Shown: positions 1 through 8,380, numbered from the stretch's first letter. The stretch is 64,000 nt of DNA from Luteipulveratus flavus (GCF_029080175.1 NZ_JARFJC010000042.1); one strand, 5' to 3'. The notes: generated by a model not told the origin, from the sequence alone. Program-made: numbers and translations.

Positions 1-558
1 CAGCCGGATCAGGGTCCGGTGGGCGGTGACGGCGTGCGTCATCCGCGACGCGCTGGCCCGGATGCCGTCGGCGAGAATGCACATCTGCCGGTCCCGCAGC
101 ATGCGGTACTGCCGCGCCATCACGCTGTTTCCGGCGGCCGCGACGATCGCCTCGTGGAACGCTCGGTCGGCCTCGCTGAAGCCCGCGACGTCGTCGGCGG
201 CCTTGGCGTCGACCATCGCGGCGAGGTGACCGCGCAGGTCGACGACGAGGTCGGCGCGCGCAGCCCAGGCACGGCCGGCCGCCCACTCCTCGATGACCAG
301 CCGGGCCTCCAGCACCTCGTGCGCCTCGCGGGGAGTGACCGGGACGACCAGGGCCCCCTTCTTCGGGTAGAGCGCGACAAGGCCCTCCGTCTCGAGCCGG
401 AGCAGCGCCTCGCGCACCGGCGTACGGCTCACGCCCACCTCGTCGCCGATCTGGCCCTCGGTGAAGAAGGTGCCGCCGGCGCGGTCGCCGCGCAGGATGG
501 CGTGCTTGACGTGCTCGTAGACCCGTTCGGACGCGGGCGCTGCTGTGGAGGTCGACAT
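1..558 (-). CDS. GntR-family regulator, FadR/FCD subfamily (3' end cut by window edge)
   Basis: DNA-binding transcriptional regulator; 186 residues are visible and the C-terminus runs off the window. Residues 8-75 form the GntR winged helix, with the signature VSRTPVREAL in the recognition helix. The rest is the alpha-helical FCD effector domain, which in this family binds small carboxylic acids, often through a metal. The start is the ATG at 558-556; it sits inside a palindrome, so the regulator probably represses itself. It is divergent from the epoxide-hydrolase-like gene starting about 70 bases away and probably controls it too. Family assignment is firm; effector and targets are unknown. 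Confidence 0.9.
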   Translation of the reverse strand, partial: MSTSTAAPASERVYEHVKHAILRGDRAGGTFFTEGQIGDEVGVSRTPVREALLRLETEGLVALYPKKGALVVPVTPREAHEVLEARLVIEEWAAGRAWAARADLVVDLRGHLAAMVDAKAADDVAGFSEADRAFHEAIVAAAGNSVMARQYRMLRDRQMCILADGIRASASRMTHAVTAHRTLIRL

Positions 559-583
559 GTTGTATCTATCTTAGATGCAACAT
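557..583. promoter_or_regulatory. Palindromic operator for the divergent GntR regulator
   Basis: An inverted repeat with 11-bp arms, ATGTTGTATCT and AGATGCAACAT (10 of 11 pairs match), separated by five bases. It overlaps the start codon of the GntR gene and lies in the short divergent promoter region. Size and placement fit a GntR/FadR-type operator; binding by the neighbouring regulator is inferred. Confidence 0.7.
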
Positions 584-627
584 CGAGTTGGTGGACGCGG
601 GCGACCACATCGCGAACGGCCCCTACC

Positions 628-1500
628 GTGGAGCGGGTGGACACCTTCACGCACGACGGCCTGACCTTCGACGCCACCGACTCCGGCCCGCGCGACGGCG
701 ACGTCGTGCTCCTGCTGCACGGGTTCCCGCAGGACCGGCACGCGTACGACCGTGTCGCGGCGCGGCTGAACGACGCCGGCCTGCGCACCATCGCCTTCGA
801 CCAGCGCGGCTACTCCCCCGGCGCGACCCCGGGCGGACGGTCGGCGTACGGGATGAAGCACCTGGTGCGCGACGCGCTGGCGGCGGCCGACGCGGCGGGA
901 GCGCAGACGTTCCACGTGGTCGGCCACGACTGGGGCGGTGCCGTCGCCTGGGCACTCGCCCTGGACGCAGCCCCCTACATCCGCAGCCTGACCGTGCTCT
1001 CCACGCCGCACCCGGACGCACTCCTCCGGGCGTTCCGCACCTTCACGCAGGCCAAGAAGAGCTGGTACATGGCGTTCTTCCAGCTGCCGTACGTCCCCGA
1101 GCGCGCCATCCCCAGGACGCTGCGGCGGACGTACGGGGGGCTGCCCGAGGCCGACGTCGAGCGCTACGTCGCGCGGTTCAGCACGCCGGAGTCGCTGACC
1201 GGCCCGCTCAACTGGTACCGCGCGATGGCCGGCGCCCAGGTCGGTGCGCTCACCCGATCACTGCGGTCCGGGAGGTCCAGCGGCGAGCCGGCTGCTCCGC
1301 GACACGGGATCACCGTGCCGACCACCTACATCTGGGGGCGGCGCGACTTCGCGCTCGGCCGCGAGGCGGCCGAGCTCACGCAGGAGTACGTCGAGGCGGA
1401 CTACCGGTTCGTCGAGCTGGACGCCGGCCACTGGCTCCCTGAGCTGAACGCCCACGACGTCGCCACCGCCGTCCTCGACCGCATCCGTACCGCCGGTTGA
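628..1500 (+). CDS. Alpha/beta hydrolase, epoxide hydrolase / haloalkane dehalogenase-like
   Basis: A 290-residue alpha/beta-fold hydrolase. The oxyanion motif HGFPQ is at residues 31-35, the nucleophile elbow GHDWGG at 99-104 (Asp101 nucleophile), a probable acid at Asp240 and the catalytic histidine at 268 in DAGHWL. An Asp nucleophile points to C-O or C-halogen hydrolysis (epoxide hydrolase type) rather than ester hydrolysis. GTG 628 is the first start in phase with the homologous region; GTG 637 is an alternative, and neither has a good ribosome site, so a leaderless transcript is possible. The stop codon lies inside a copy of the interspersed repeat described below. Divergent from, and probably regulated by, the GntR gene. 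Confidence 0.85.
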   Translation: MERVDTFTHDGLTFDATDSGPRDGDVVLLLHGFPQDRHAYDRVAARLNDAGLRTIAFDQRGYSPGATPGGRSAYGMKHLVRDALAAADAAGAQTFHVVGHDWGGAVAWALALDAAPYIRSLTVLSTPHPDALLRAFRTFTQAKKSWYMAFFQLPYVPERAIPRTLRRTYGGLPEADVERYVARFSTPESLTGPLNWYRAMAGAQVGALTRSLRSGRSSGEPAAPRHGITVPTTYIWGRRDFALGREAAELTQEYVEADYRFVELDAGHWLPELNAHDVATAVLDRIRTAG

Positions 1501-1545
1501 GCCGTCCCGGAGCGCTAGCGGAGGGCCGAGTCGAAACCCGGTAAG
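1493..1545. repeat. Half copy of an interspersed palindromic repeat
   Basis: This stretch contains the core GGAGCGCTAGCGGAGG followed by GTCGAAACC, and repeats almost unchanged 65 bases further on. It overlaps the last two codons and stop codon of the preceding hydrolase gene. It matches the left arm of the full element at 1558-1685. Confidence 0.75.
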
Positions 1546-1557
1546 CCGCCTCCCACG

Positions 1558-1685
1558 CCGGTTGAGCCGGCCCGGAGCGCTAGCGGAGGGCCGAGTCGAA
1601 ACCTGGTGACACGCGGGGAGACTCGGCCTCCGCGGTCACCTGGTTTCGACACGGACTCGCCTAGCGGCTCGTCCGGCTCAACCGG
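1558..1685. repeat. Full interspersed palindromic repeat (REP-like)
   Basis: Outer arms of 13 bp (CCGGTTGAGCCGG and its complement at 1673-1685) match perfectly. The inner arms 1595-1610 and 1635-1650 match in 15 of 16 positions. A relative with the same arm design occurs at 57058-57165. With the half copy it fills the 311-base gap between the hydrolase and metallophosphoesterase genes, where I see no gene. It may act as a transcription terminator. Confidence 0.75.
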
Positions 1686-1811
1686 CGGGATGGTCGGCTC
1701 GTCCGGCTCAGTGGGCGAGTCTTCGGAACTCGGTCGCTCGCATGTCACCCGCCGGCCACCGGGGCACGGCACGCTGGATGACGTCCACCACCACGATCCC
1801 GGGGGTCCGCC

Positions 1812-3539
1812 GTGCCGTCGATCAGCCGTCGCTCGTTCCTGCTCGCCGGAGCCGGAGGCCTCGGAGCCGCCGCCCTCAGCTGTGGACGGGGCACGTCCGC
1901 TCACGCCCTCGACCGCGCCCTGCGCCTCGGCGCCCAGCGCGCGGTGAGCATCAGCGGCACGACCCTGGAGCAGGCCGCCACGCCGATGGGCGCCTCCGGG
2001 TACCGCCGGCTGACCGCCGGCCCCGGCTACCCGCTCGCCGTCCGTACCGACCTGGCCGCCGGCAAGGCCGACCGCGACGACCGGCGTACCGCGCTCGCGT
2101 CGATCGTCCAGCTGACCGACGTGCACGTGCTGGACGCGCAGTCACCGATGCGCTTCGAGTTCCTGCACGACATCACCGGGTCGGCCTTCCGCCCGCAGGA
2201 GGCCCTCGGCACGCACGGCGCGGCGCAGCTGGTGAAGCGTGTCAACGACGTCGCTCGCGGACCCTTCAGCGGCCGGCCGTTCGACTGCGTGGTCTCGACC
2301 GGCGACAACACCGACAACCACGAGGACGTCGAGCTCGACTGGTTCCTCACGCTGCTGAGCGGCGGGTCGGTCACCGCCACCACCGGCGACCCAAGCCACT
2401 GGGAGGGGGTGCAGTCCGGCGGCGACGCGAGCTACTACAACCCCGAGCTGACCGTCCAGGACCGGTACAAGAAGGCCGGATTCCCCACACTGCCAGGCTT
2501 TTTCGGCCGTACGACGGCGCCCCACACCAGTGCCGGTCTCACGACTCCGTGGTACTCCGTGTTCGGCAACCACGACGACTCGATCGAGGGCACCCTCCCG
2601 TCGAACTTCCTCGGCCTCGACGCGGTCTACACCGGAAGCTTCAAGTTCACCGGGTTCGCCGACGCGGGGAGCAACGCCGCCCTGCAGGACGCCGTACGCC
2701 GGCAGAGCACCGCGATCCTCGGCACGAACGGCACGATGACGTCCAGCTGGAAGGTCACGCCTGACGCGCGCCGCCGGCCGTTCTCCCCCGTCGAGTTCAT
2801 CGAGCACCACCGCCGCGCCGCCTACACCGGGCCTGGCCCGTTCGGGCACGGCTTCGACGAGGAGGCGGCCGCCACCGGGCGCGGCTACTACGCGTTCCCG
2901 ATCGCACCTGGCGTCACCGGCATCGCCATGGACTCCACGAACCGCGCGGGCTTCACCGAGGGCTCGATAGGCGACGAGCAGTGGCGCTGGCTCAAGCGCC
3001 GGCTGCAGGCCGGGTCGAGCACCTACTGGGACTGGGGGTTCCGGCACACCCACGCCGTCCAGGACGAGTACTTCGTGCTGTTCAGCCACCACACCTCGGG
3101 CTCGATGAGCAACCTCCTGCTGGACCCGGCGAAGCCCGAGATCCGGCACGCCGGGTTCGAGCTGCTGCGGATGCTGCACGACTTCCCGAACGTGCTCGCC
3201 TGGGTCAACGGGCACACCCACGTCAACGCGATCACCCCGCAGGGGCACGCCGACCCGCGCCGGGCGTTCTGGGAGATCAACACCGCCTCGCACATCGACT
3301 TCCCGCAGCAGGCGCGGATCGTCGACGTCTGCGACAACCGGGACGGCACGCTGTCGCTGTTCACGACGCTGATCGAGTCAGCCGCGCCGTACCAGGCGTC
3401 GTACGACTCGGGGGCGCAGGCGTCGCTGGCCTCGGTGTACCGGGAGCTGTCGTTCAACGACATCCACGCGAACCACGCCGCCGAGGGCACCGCGGGCGAC
3501 CGCAACACCGAGCTGCTGCTGGTCGACCCGCGCGCCTGA
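1812..3539 (+). CDS. Tat-exported metallophosphoesterase, PPA1498-type family
   Basis: A 575-residue calcineurin-like phosphoesterase. The N-terminus has a twin-arginine signal (SRRSFLLAG) followed by an Ala/Gly-rich stretch. Metal-binding motifs appear in order: DVH (Asp103, His105), GDNTDN (164-169), GNHDD (252-256) and NGHTHVN near residue 464. The segment around HVLDAQSPMRFEFLHD is characteristic of the actinobacterial family described as PPA1498-type (TIGR03767), whose substrate is not established. The start is GTG. It probably acts outside the membrane on a phosphoester. It converges on the serine hydrolase gene, with 13 bases between them. Confidence 0.88.
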   Translation: MPSISRRSFLLAGAGGLGAAALSCGRGTSAHALDRALRLGAQRAVSISGTTLEQAATPMGASGYRRLTAGPGYPLAVRTDLAAGKADRDDRRTALASIVQLTDVHVLDAQSPMRFEFLHDITGSAFRPQEALGTHGAAQLVKRVNDVARGPFSGRPFDCVVSTGDNTDNHEDVELDWFLTLLSGGSVTATTGDPSHWEGVQSGGDASYYNPELTVQDRYKKAGFPTLPGFFGRTTAPHTSAGLTTPWYSVFGNHDDSIEGTLPSNFLGLDAVYTGSFKFTGFADAGSNAALQDAVRRQSTAILGTNGTMTSSWKVTPDARRRPFSPVEFIEHHRRAAYTGPGPFGHGFDEEAAATGRGYYAFPIAPGVTGIAMDSTNRAGFTEGSIGDEQWRWLKRRLQAGSSTYWDWGFRHTHAVQDEYFVLFSHHTSGSMSNLLLDPAKPEIRHAGFELLRMLHDFPNVLAWVNGHTHVNAITPQGHADPRRAFWEINTASHIDFPQQARIVDVCDNRDGTLSLFTTLIESAAPYQASYDSGAQASLASVYRELSFNDIHANHAAEGTAGDRNTELLLVDPRA

Positions 3540-3552
3540 CCCGTCCGGTCGG

Positions 3553-4689
3553 CTACCCGCCGATGGCGTCGGCGACGGCGGTCGCCCAGGCCGCTCGTAC
3601 CGGGTGGATCGAGCCGCGCTCCCGGCTGGGATGGACGCGGTTGGTCAGCAGGATCGCGGCGGCACCGCGGTCGAGGTCGACCGCCAGCGAGGTGCCGGTG
3701 AAGCCCGTGTGCCCGACCGTGCGGGGCCCGCTCAACGCACCCATCCAGGCCGGCCGGTCGATGTCCAGCACGAGGCTGCGACCCTCGCCCGGCACCCCGC
3801 GCCGGTCGGTGGTCGCGAGGGAGAGGCCGCACTCGCCGAGCAGCCGGCCACCGTCGTACCGGCCGTCGTCGATGAGGCACTGGGCGAGCCGCGCGAGGTC
3901 GTCGGCCGTGGAGAACAGGCCGGCGTGCCCGCTGACGCCGCCGAGCGACCACGCGTTCTCGTCGTGCACCTCTCCCCTGACCATGCCGCGGCCGGCGTCG
4001 TGCTCGTCCTCGGTCGCGGCGCACCGGGTGGCGTCGGCGCGTCCGAACGTCGTACGGCACATGCCGAGCGGGCCGCTGATCCGTTGCTGCACCAGGAGAT
4101 CCAACGTCTGCCCGGTGACGTGCTCGAGCAGCAGCTGGACGGTGATCAGGTTCAGGTCGCTGTAGGTGTAGCGGGTGCCGGCGGGCGCCTCCAGCGGGCA
4201 GCGCAGCACCGCGGCGAGCCGGGCGTTGCGGTCGGGCCAGTCCCGCCACAGCGGCAGCCACCACGGCAGGCCGCTGGTGTGCAGCGCGAGCTGCTCGACC
4301 GTGACGGCGTCCTTGTCGACGAACTCGGGCAGGTACGACACGACCGGACGGCCGAGCTCGACGGCGCCCTCCTCGACGAGCTGCGCGAGGACCAGCGCGG
4401 TGAAGACCTTGGTGATCGAGGCGATGTCGAAGACCGTCTCCGGTGTCATGGGGACGCGCTGCTCGGCGGCCAGCGGCGTCCCGTCACGGTCGGCGTACGC
4501 GAGCGCCCAGCCGGATGCCTCCCGCGCGACCACGCGGTTGCCGTACAGCGCCAGCGCCACCGCCCCCGGCAGCAACGGCACGCCGGCCGGCCCTGGCTCC
4601 ACCTGGACGCGTCGGACGGCGTCGAGTCCCAGCCGCAGGACGTGGTCGTCGACGCCGGCCGGGCGTGCGGTCAGGTACGAGTCATCCAT
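3553..4689 (-). CDS. Serine hydrolase of the class C beta-lactamase / D-Ala-D-Ala peptidase family
   Basis: A 378-residue penicillin-binding-protein-like hydrolase. The SxxK motif is SITK (Ser91, Lys94), the second motif is Tyr176-Ser177-Asp178 (canonical YxN, here with Asp), and the third is HTGFTG close to the C-terminus. No signal peptide or membrane segment is obvious, so it may be cytosolic like EstB-type esterases. The ATG at 4689 starts the recognisable N-terminal helix. True beta-lactamase activity is unlikely from this pattern alone; esterase or peptidase roles are equally possible. Divergent from the alcohol dehydrogenase operon. Confidence 0.85.
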   Translation of the reverse strand: MDDSYLTARPAGVDDHVLRLGLDAVRRVQVEPGPAGVPLLPGAVALALYGNRVVAREASGWALAYADRDGTPLAAEQRVPMTPETVFDIASITKVFTALVLAQLVEEGAVELGRPVVSYLPEFVDKDAVTVEQLALHTSGLPWWLPLWRDWPDRNARLAAVLRCPLEAPAGTRYTYSDLNLITVQLLLEHVTGQTLDLLVQQRISGPLGMCRTTFGRADATRCAATEDEHDAGRGMVRGEVHDENAWSLGGVSGHAGLFSTADDLARLAQCLIDDGRYDGGRLLGECGLSLATTDRRGVPGEGRSLVLDIDRPAWMGALSGPRTVGHTGFTGTSLAVDLDRGAAAILLTNRVHPSRERGSIHPVRAAWATAVADAIGG

Positions 4690-4779
4690 GGGTCCAGCAT
4701 GTCTGCCGTCGTCGCAACGCGTGTCAGGGTGGGTAGACGTTGGTACGCACCGGCTGCGAGACCTATGGAGGAGATCACC

Positions 4780-5814
4780 ATGCGAGCAGTCCTGATCTAC
4801 GGTGCCGGCGACGTCCGTGTCGAGGACGTCCCCGACCCCAAGCTCCTTGAGCCCACCGACGCGATCGTGCGCGTCGTCCAGTCCTGCATCTGCGGGTCCG
4901 ACCTGTGGCCGTACGGCAGCAAGGAACCCAGCGAGAAAGGTTCCCGGATCGGGCACGAGTTCCTCGGCGTCGTCGAGGAGACCGGGCCGGACGTGACCGG
5001 CCCGAAGAAGGGCGACCTGGTCGTCGCACCCTTCGTCTGGAGCGACAACACCTGCGAGTTCTGCCGGGAGGGCCTGCAGACCTCGTGCCTGCACGGCGGC
5101 GGCTGGGGCAGCACCGACGTCGACGGCGGGCAGGGCGAGGCCGTCCGCGTGCCGCAGGCGTCCGGCACCCTGGTCAGGCTGCCGGTGGAGGAGGACTCCG
5201 CTCTGCTGCCGTCCTTGCTGACGTTGTCGGACGTGTTCTCGACGGGCCACCACTGCGCGGTCACCGCCGGCGTCCGCGCCGGCACCGATGTCACCGTCAT
5301 CGGGGACGGCGCCGTCGGCCTTCTCGCCGTTCTCGCGGCCAAGCGGCTCGGTGCCGAGCGCATCATCCTGATGGGCCGCCACACCGACCGCACCGACCTC
5401 GGCCGCGACTTCGGGGCGACCGACGTCGTCGCCGAGCGCGGTGAGGAGGGCGTCGCGAAGGTGCGCGAGCTCACCGGTGGGCACGGCACCCGCACCGTGC
5501 TGGAGTGCGTCGGGCTCGAGCCGGCCATCGAGACGGCGTACGGCGTCGTCCGGGACGGCGGGACCATCTCCCGCGTCGGGGCACCCCAGTACTCCACCGT
5601 GCCGGCGGACTTCGGCACGTTCCTGCGCAACGTCACCCTGACGGGCGGTGTCGCGCCGGCCCGCGCGTACATCGAGGAGCTGATGCCAGACGTGCTCGAC
5701 GGCTCGCTGCAGCCGGGACGCGTCTTCACCGACACCGTCGACCTCGACGGCGTGCCGGGCGGGTACGAGGCGATGAAGAGCCGCACCGCGCTGAAGGTGC
5801 TGGTGCAGCCATGA
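4780..5814 (+). CDS. Zinc-dependent alcohol dehydrogenase (MDR superfamily)
   Basis: A 344-residue medium-chain dehydrogenase. The catalytic zinc site is visible as Cys38 in CICGSD and the His59-Glu60 pair of GHE. The structural zinc lobe has only three cysteines (92, 95, 103) instead of four. The nucleotide-binding motif GDGAVGLLAV starts near residue 175. ATG 4780 was chosen because GGAGGAG lies directly upstream; an in-frame ATG at 4765 overlaps that ribosome site. It is the first gene of an operon with DUF2255 (ATGA overlap) and a cupin. Substrate unknown; similar proteins oxidise small alcohols or reduce aldehydes and quinones. Confidence 0.9.
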   Translation: MRAVLIYGAGDVRVEDVPDPKLLEPTDAIVRVVQSCICGSDLWPYGSKEPSEKGSRIGHEFLGVVEETGPDVTGPKKGDLVVAPFVWSDNTCEFCREGLQTSCLHGGGWGSTDVDGGQGEAVRVPQASGTLVRLPVEEDSALLPSLLTLSDVFSTGHHCAVTAGVRAGTDVTVIGDGAVGLLAVLAAKRLGAERIILMGRHTDRTDLGRDFGATDVVAERGEEGVAKVRELTGGHGTRTVLECVGLEPAIETAYGVVRDGGTISRVGAPQYSTVPADFGTFLRNVTLTGGVAPARAYIEELMPDVLDGSLQPGRVFTDTVDLDGVPGGYEAMKSRTALKVLVQP

Positions 5815-6209
5815 GCGCGCCGACGAGCTGGACCGCCGAGGAGCTCGCGGCGATCGACCGGGTCGACGAGGTCGAGGTCGCCACGAGGCGGCGCGACGGC
5901 AGCCTGCGCTCCGACCGCATCGTCTGGATCGTCCGGCACCGCGACGCGGTGTATGTGCGGTCGGTGAACGGCGTGAGCGCGGCCTGGTACCGCGGCGTGC
6001 AGACCGCGCACCGAGGTCACCTGACCGCGGGTGGCGTGCGCCGTGACGTCGCGTTCGTCGAGGCCGGCGACCACGCCGGCGACGCCGGCGACCTCGACGA
6101 CGCGATCGACGCCGCGTACCGCGCGAAGTACGGGCAGTGGTCGGGCCCGGTGGCTCGCATCACCGACCCCGACGCCCGGGCCACCACCTTGCGTCTCGAC
6201 CCCGCCTGA
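5811..6209 (+). CDS. DUF2255 family protein
   Basis: A 132-residue cytosolic protein matching the DUF2255 pattern: a central segment with VYVRSVNG and WYRG, then a C-terminal helix with AIDAAYRAKYG. The family has no assigned biochemical role but resembles small flavin/F420-type split-barrel proteins. Its start overlaps the dehydrogenase stop by ATGA, so translation is coupled. It probably works with the dehydrogenase and the downstream cupin. Confidence 0.8.
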   Translation: MSAPTSWTAEELAAIDRVDEVEVATRRRDGSLRSDRIVWIVRHRDAVYVRSVNGVSAAWYRGVQTAHRGHLTAGGVRRDVAFVEAGDHAGDAGDLDDAIDAAYRAKYGQWSGPVARITDPDARATTLRLDPA

Positions 6210-6232
6210 GCCGGCCCACGAAGGAGACCGAC

Positions 6233-6646
6233 ATGCAGAAGAACCCCAGCAGCCCGACCGTGAAGACGCCGGCGGAGAACTTCACCGGTGATGTGTGGAT
6301 GGATCCGATCTTCAGCGGGGACGACACCTCGCAGCTGGTCTGCGCGCACGTCCGGTTCACCCCGGGTGCCCGCACCCACTGGCACTCCCACGCCAACGGG
6401 CAGCTGCTCGTCTGCACCGACGGCATCGGCCTGGTCGGCACCCGAGACGGCCGCACCGTCGTGCTGCGCGCGGGTGAGAGCGTCTGGACGCCGGCCGGCG
6501 AGGAGCACTTCCACGGTGGCACCGAGGACCACCTGATGTGCCACTACGCGATCCTCGACGCGGCCGGCGACGCCGAGGCGACCACGTGGCTCGAGGCGGT
6601 CACCGACGAGCAGTACGCCGCCGCGCACACCGCCGCCCGGCCCTGA
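6233..6646 (+). CDS. Cupin protein resembling bacterial cupin hydroxynitrile lyases
   Basis: A 137-residue single-domain cupin. Metal ligands are visible as His51, His53, Gln57 and His92 or His94 (HWHSHANGQ and EEHFHG). The frame NFTGDVW...DP near the start and WLEAVTDEQY at the end match the small manganese cupins that include (R)-selective hydroxynitrile lyases and carboxymuconolactone-decarboxylase-associated cupins. AAGGAG lies 8 bases before the ATG. Third gene of the dehydrogenase operon, suggesting a small detoxification or carbonyl-metabolism unit. The precise reaction is not determined. It converges on the gas vesicle operon 34 bases away. Confidence 0.85.
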   Translation: MQKNPSSPTVKTPAENFTGDVWMDPIFSGDDTSQLVCAHVRFTPGARTHWHSHANGQLLVCTDGIGLVGTRDGRTVVLRAGESVWTPAGEEHFHGGTEDHLMCHYAILDAAGDAEATTWLEAVTDEQYAAAHTAARP

Positions 6647-6680
6647 CGGCGCCGCGTCGACGAGGCGGACGCGGGCGTGC

Positions 6681-6980
6681 TCAGAACCCCGGTTCGAGGA
6701 TGCCGTTGAGCGGCCCCAGGTCGAGCTCCAGGTCCTGGGGCGTGAGGCCGAACTCCTCGCGCAGCCGCGTCATCGCCTGCTCCAGGCGCATGAGACCGAC
6801 GCCGAGCGACTCCTCCTGCCTCTCGGTCAGGTCGCCCTCGTCGAAGCGGCGCAGGGCCTGGCGCTCCATCAGCTGGCGGAGCAGCTCGACGACAGTGAGC
6901 ACCAGCTTCATCAGGTCGCGCTCGACGCCGTCCTCGGCCAGCTCGTACCGGCGCGGGCGGCGCGGCTCCTCCACGGTCAC
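6681..6980 (-). CDS. gvpK: Gas vesicle protein GvpK
   Basis: A 99-residue GvpK. The diagnostic segments are RRPRRYELAEDGVERDL at the N-terminus, LLRQLMERQALRR in the middle and LDLGPL near the end. GvpK is an accessory protein required for gas vesicle formation. It is the last gene of the nine-gene operon and starts with a GTG overlapping the stop of the preceding GvpA-like gene. Confidence 0.93.
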   Translation of the reverse strand: MTVEEPRRPRRYELAEDGVERDLMKLVLTVVELLRQLMERQALRRFDEGDLTERQEESLGVGLMRLEQAMTRLREEFGLTPQDLELDLGPLNGILEPGF

Positions 6981-7183
6981 GGTGCCTCCATCTCGGCGGC
7001 GACCGAGCGCAGCAGCGCGCGCAGGCGCACCTCGACCAGGTCGACCTCGGCCAACGAGATGACGAGATCGCCGTGCAGGACCACACCCGTGCCGATCAAC
7101 CGGTCCAGCAGGTCCGCCAGCCCGGTCGTGCCCTGCGCCCCTCCGGTGGTGACGGTCATCCCGTGCGTCGGGCCGGCTGTCAT
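6977..7183 (-). CDS. gvpS: Small GvpA/GvpJ-family protein (GvpS-like)
   Basis: A 68-residue protein consisting almost only of the GvpA-type alpha-beta-beta-alpha core: LADLLDRLIGTGVVLHGDLVISLAEVDLV is its hydrophobic part. In Streptomyces clusters the short third GvpA-like gene just before gvpK is called gvpS. The start ATG 7183 overlaps the stop of the gvpF/L gene (ATGA); ATG 7159 is an alternative. It is probably a minor shell or cap component. Confidence 0.82.
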   Translation of the reverse strand: MTAGPTHGMTVTTGGAQGTTGLADLLDRLIGTGVVLHGDLVISLAEVDLVEVRLRALLRSVAAEMEAP

Positions 7184-7953
7184 TCCGGCGACCCCAGCGC
7201 CGCGAAGGAGTACGGCGCCCACGGCCCGGTCACCTCGACGAGCAGTCCGGGGTGGGCAGCGGCGTATTCCGCGCTCCGGTCCTCGAGCTCCCGCTGCGCC
7301 TCGTTCGGCACGAGGTAGGAGGCATTGAGGAGCATCTGCTCGGGCCGACCGGTCAGGCGGGGATCCTGCAGGTCGTGGGTACGTTCGCGAACCGCTTTGT
7401 CGCACAACAAGTTTCGCAGCCCGTCCACCAGCTGCCGCTCGTCGTCGACCAGGGCGGTACGGCGTTCCCGCTCGTCCCTGCGCCGACGCAGGTAGGCAGC
7501 ACCTGAACCTCCGGGGCTCGATCCGGTCTCCGTAGGTTCCGGCTGCTCCGACGACCCCTGGTCCTGCCGGTAGACCTTGACCCCCAGCTCGACGCGGCCA
7601 TCGAGCAGCAGGAGCGTCTCCTCGGTCTGCTCGCGCCAGTCGTCGATCCGGTCGCGCAGGCCGGACTCGTCGTGGAACACGGTGGCCAGCCCGGCCGGGA
7701 CAACGGTCGCTCGCTCCGACAGCGTCTCCAGCACGCCGTTGTGCGCACGGGCGACCCGCTCGAGCCAGGACAGGTCCTCCAGGTGGGATCGCAGGCCCGC
7801 CTCGTCGAAGTCGGCCATCGGCACGTCGCTGACGACCACGTCCAACCCGTCCGCCCGCGCGATCCGGGGCTGCTGCCCCTCGACGCCGGGCGGTAGGTCG
7901 GCGTCGTCCAGGTCGCGTCCGACGGCGTACAGGTAGATGCCGAGATCAGTCAT
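7180..7953 (-). CDS. gvpL: Gas vesicle protein of the GvpF/GvpL family (second copy)
   Basis: A 257-residue GvpF/L protein: N-terminal IYLYAVGRDL, the HNGVLE segment of the first domain, and the C-terminal VTGPWAPYSFA motif common to the family. ATG 7953 is preferred over GTG 7959 because GGAGG lies 9 bases upstream of it; the gene then overlaps gvpJ by 8 bases. GvpF/L proteins act in assembly of the GvpA shell. As the second F/L paralogue in the operon it takes the position of gvpL. Confidence 0.88.
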   Translation of the reverse strand: MTDLGIYLYAVGRDLDDADLPPGVEGQQPRIARADGLDVVVSDVPMADFDEAGLRSHLEDLSWLERVARAHNGVLETLSERATVVPAGLATVFHDESGLRDRIDDWREQTEETLLLLDGRVELGVKVYRQDQGSSEQPEPTETGSSPGGSGAAYLRRRRDERERRTALVDDERQLVDGLRNLLCDKAVRERTHDLQDPRLTGRPEQMLLNASYLVPNEAQRELEDRSAEYAAAHPGLLVEVTGPWAPYSFAALGSPE

Positions 7954-8380
7954 CGTCACGGGCCTCCAGTCGTTCGATGCGCTCGCGCAGCCGGGCGTTC
8001 TCGTCGGTCAGCTCGCGCGTGCGGGAGCTGAACATCGGGTCCGAGCGCCACCAGTCGAGGCCCATCTCCTCGGCGCGCTCGACGGAGGCGACGACCAGCC
8101 GGATCTTGATCGTCAGCAGCTCGATGTCCAGCAGGTTGATGCGGACGTCGCCCGCGATGACGATGCCCTTGTCGAGCACTCGTTCCAGGATGTCGGCGAG
8201 GTTGTTGCCACCCCCAGGGGCGGGCGCGGCGGGCGCCGGCGCCACCCGCGAGGGCGAGGCCGGCGTCCGCGTGTGCGCTGCCGAGGTGGTGGTGGCCCGG
8301 GCGGGCGCCGACGTGGACTTCACGGTCCGCGCCGGCGCCCGTCGGGTCCGACTCTTCGAGGCCTGATCGGTGTTGTTCAT
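7946..8380 (-). CDS. gvpJ: Gas vesicle protein GvpJ (GvpA family, long N-terminal extension)
   Basis: A 144-residue GvpA-family protein. Residues 1-58 form a low-complexity basic then Ala/Pro-rich extension. The core NLADILERVLDKGIVIAGD is followed by a helix with LDWWRSDPMFSSR and a C-terminal coiled coil rich in Arg/Glu. The WW segment and coiled coil distinguish GvpJ-type from the main GvpA shell protein. GGAGG precedes ATG 8380. The extension is unusual compared with the usual length near 110 residues. Confidence 0.87.
   Translation of the reverse strand: MNNTDQASKSRTRRAPARTVKSTSAPARATTTSAAHTRTPASPSRVAPAPAAPAPGGGNNLADILERVLDKGIVIAGDVRINLLDIELLTIKIRLVVASVERAEEMGLDWWRSDPMFSSRTRELTDENARLRERIERLEARDDD

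Noticed and set aside
19..627. Upstream extension of the epoxide-hydrolase-like gene through the GntR region
   Set aside because: The extension is antisense to a clear GntR regulator and crosses the palindromic operator; the hydrolase homology starts near 628.
3553..4689. Beta-lactamase resistance gene
   Set aside because: Motifs fit the broad serine hydrolase family, but the YxN motif is altered and there is no export signal, so antibiotic resistance is not supported.
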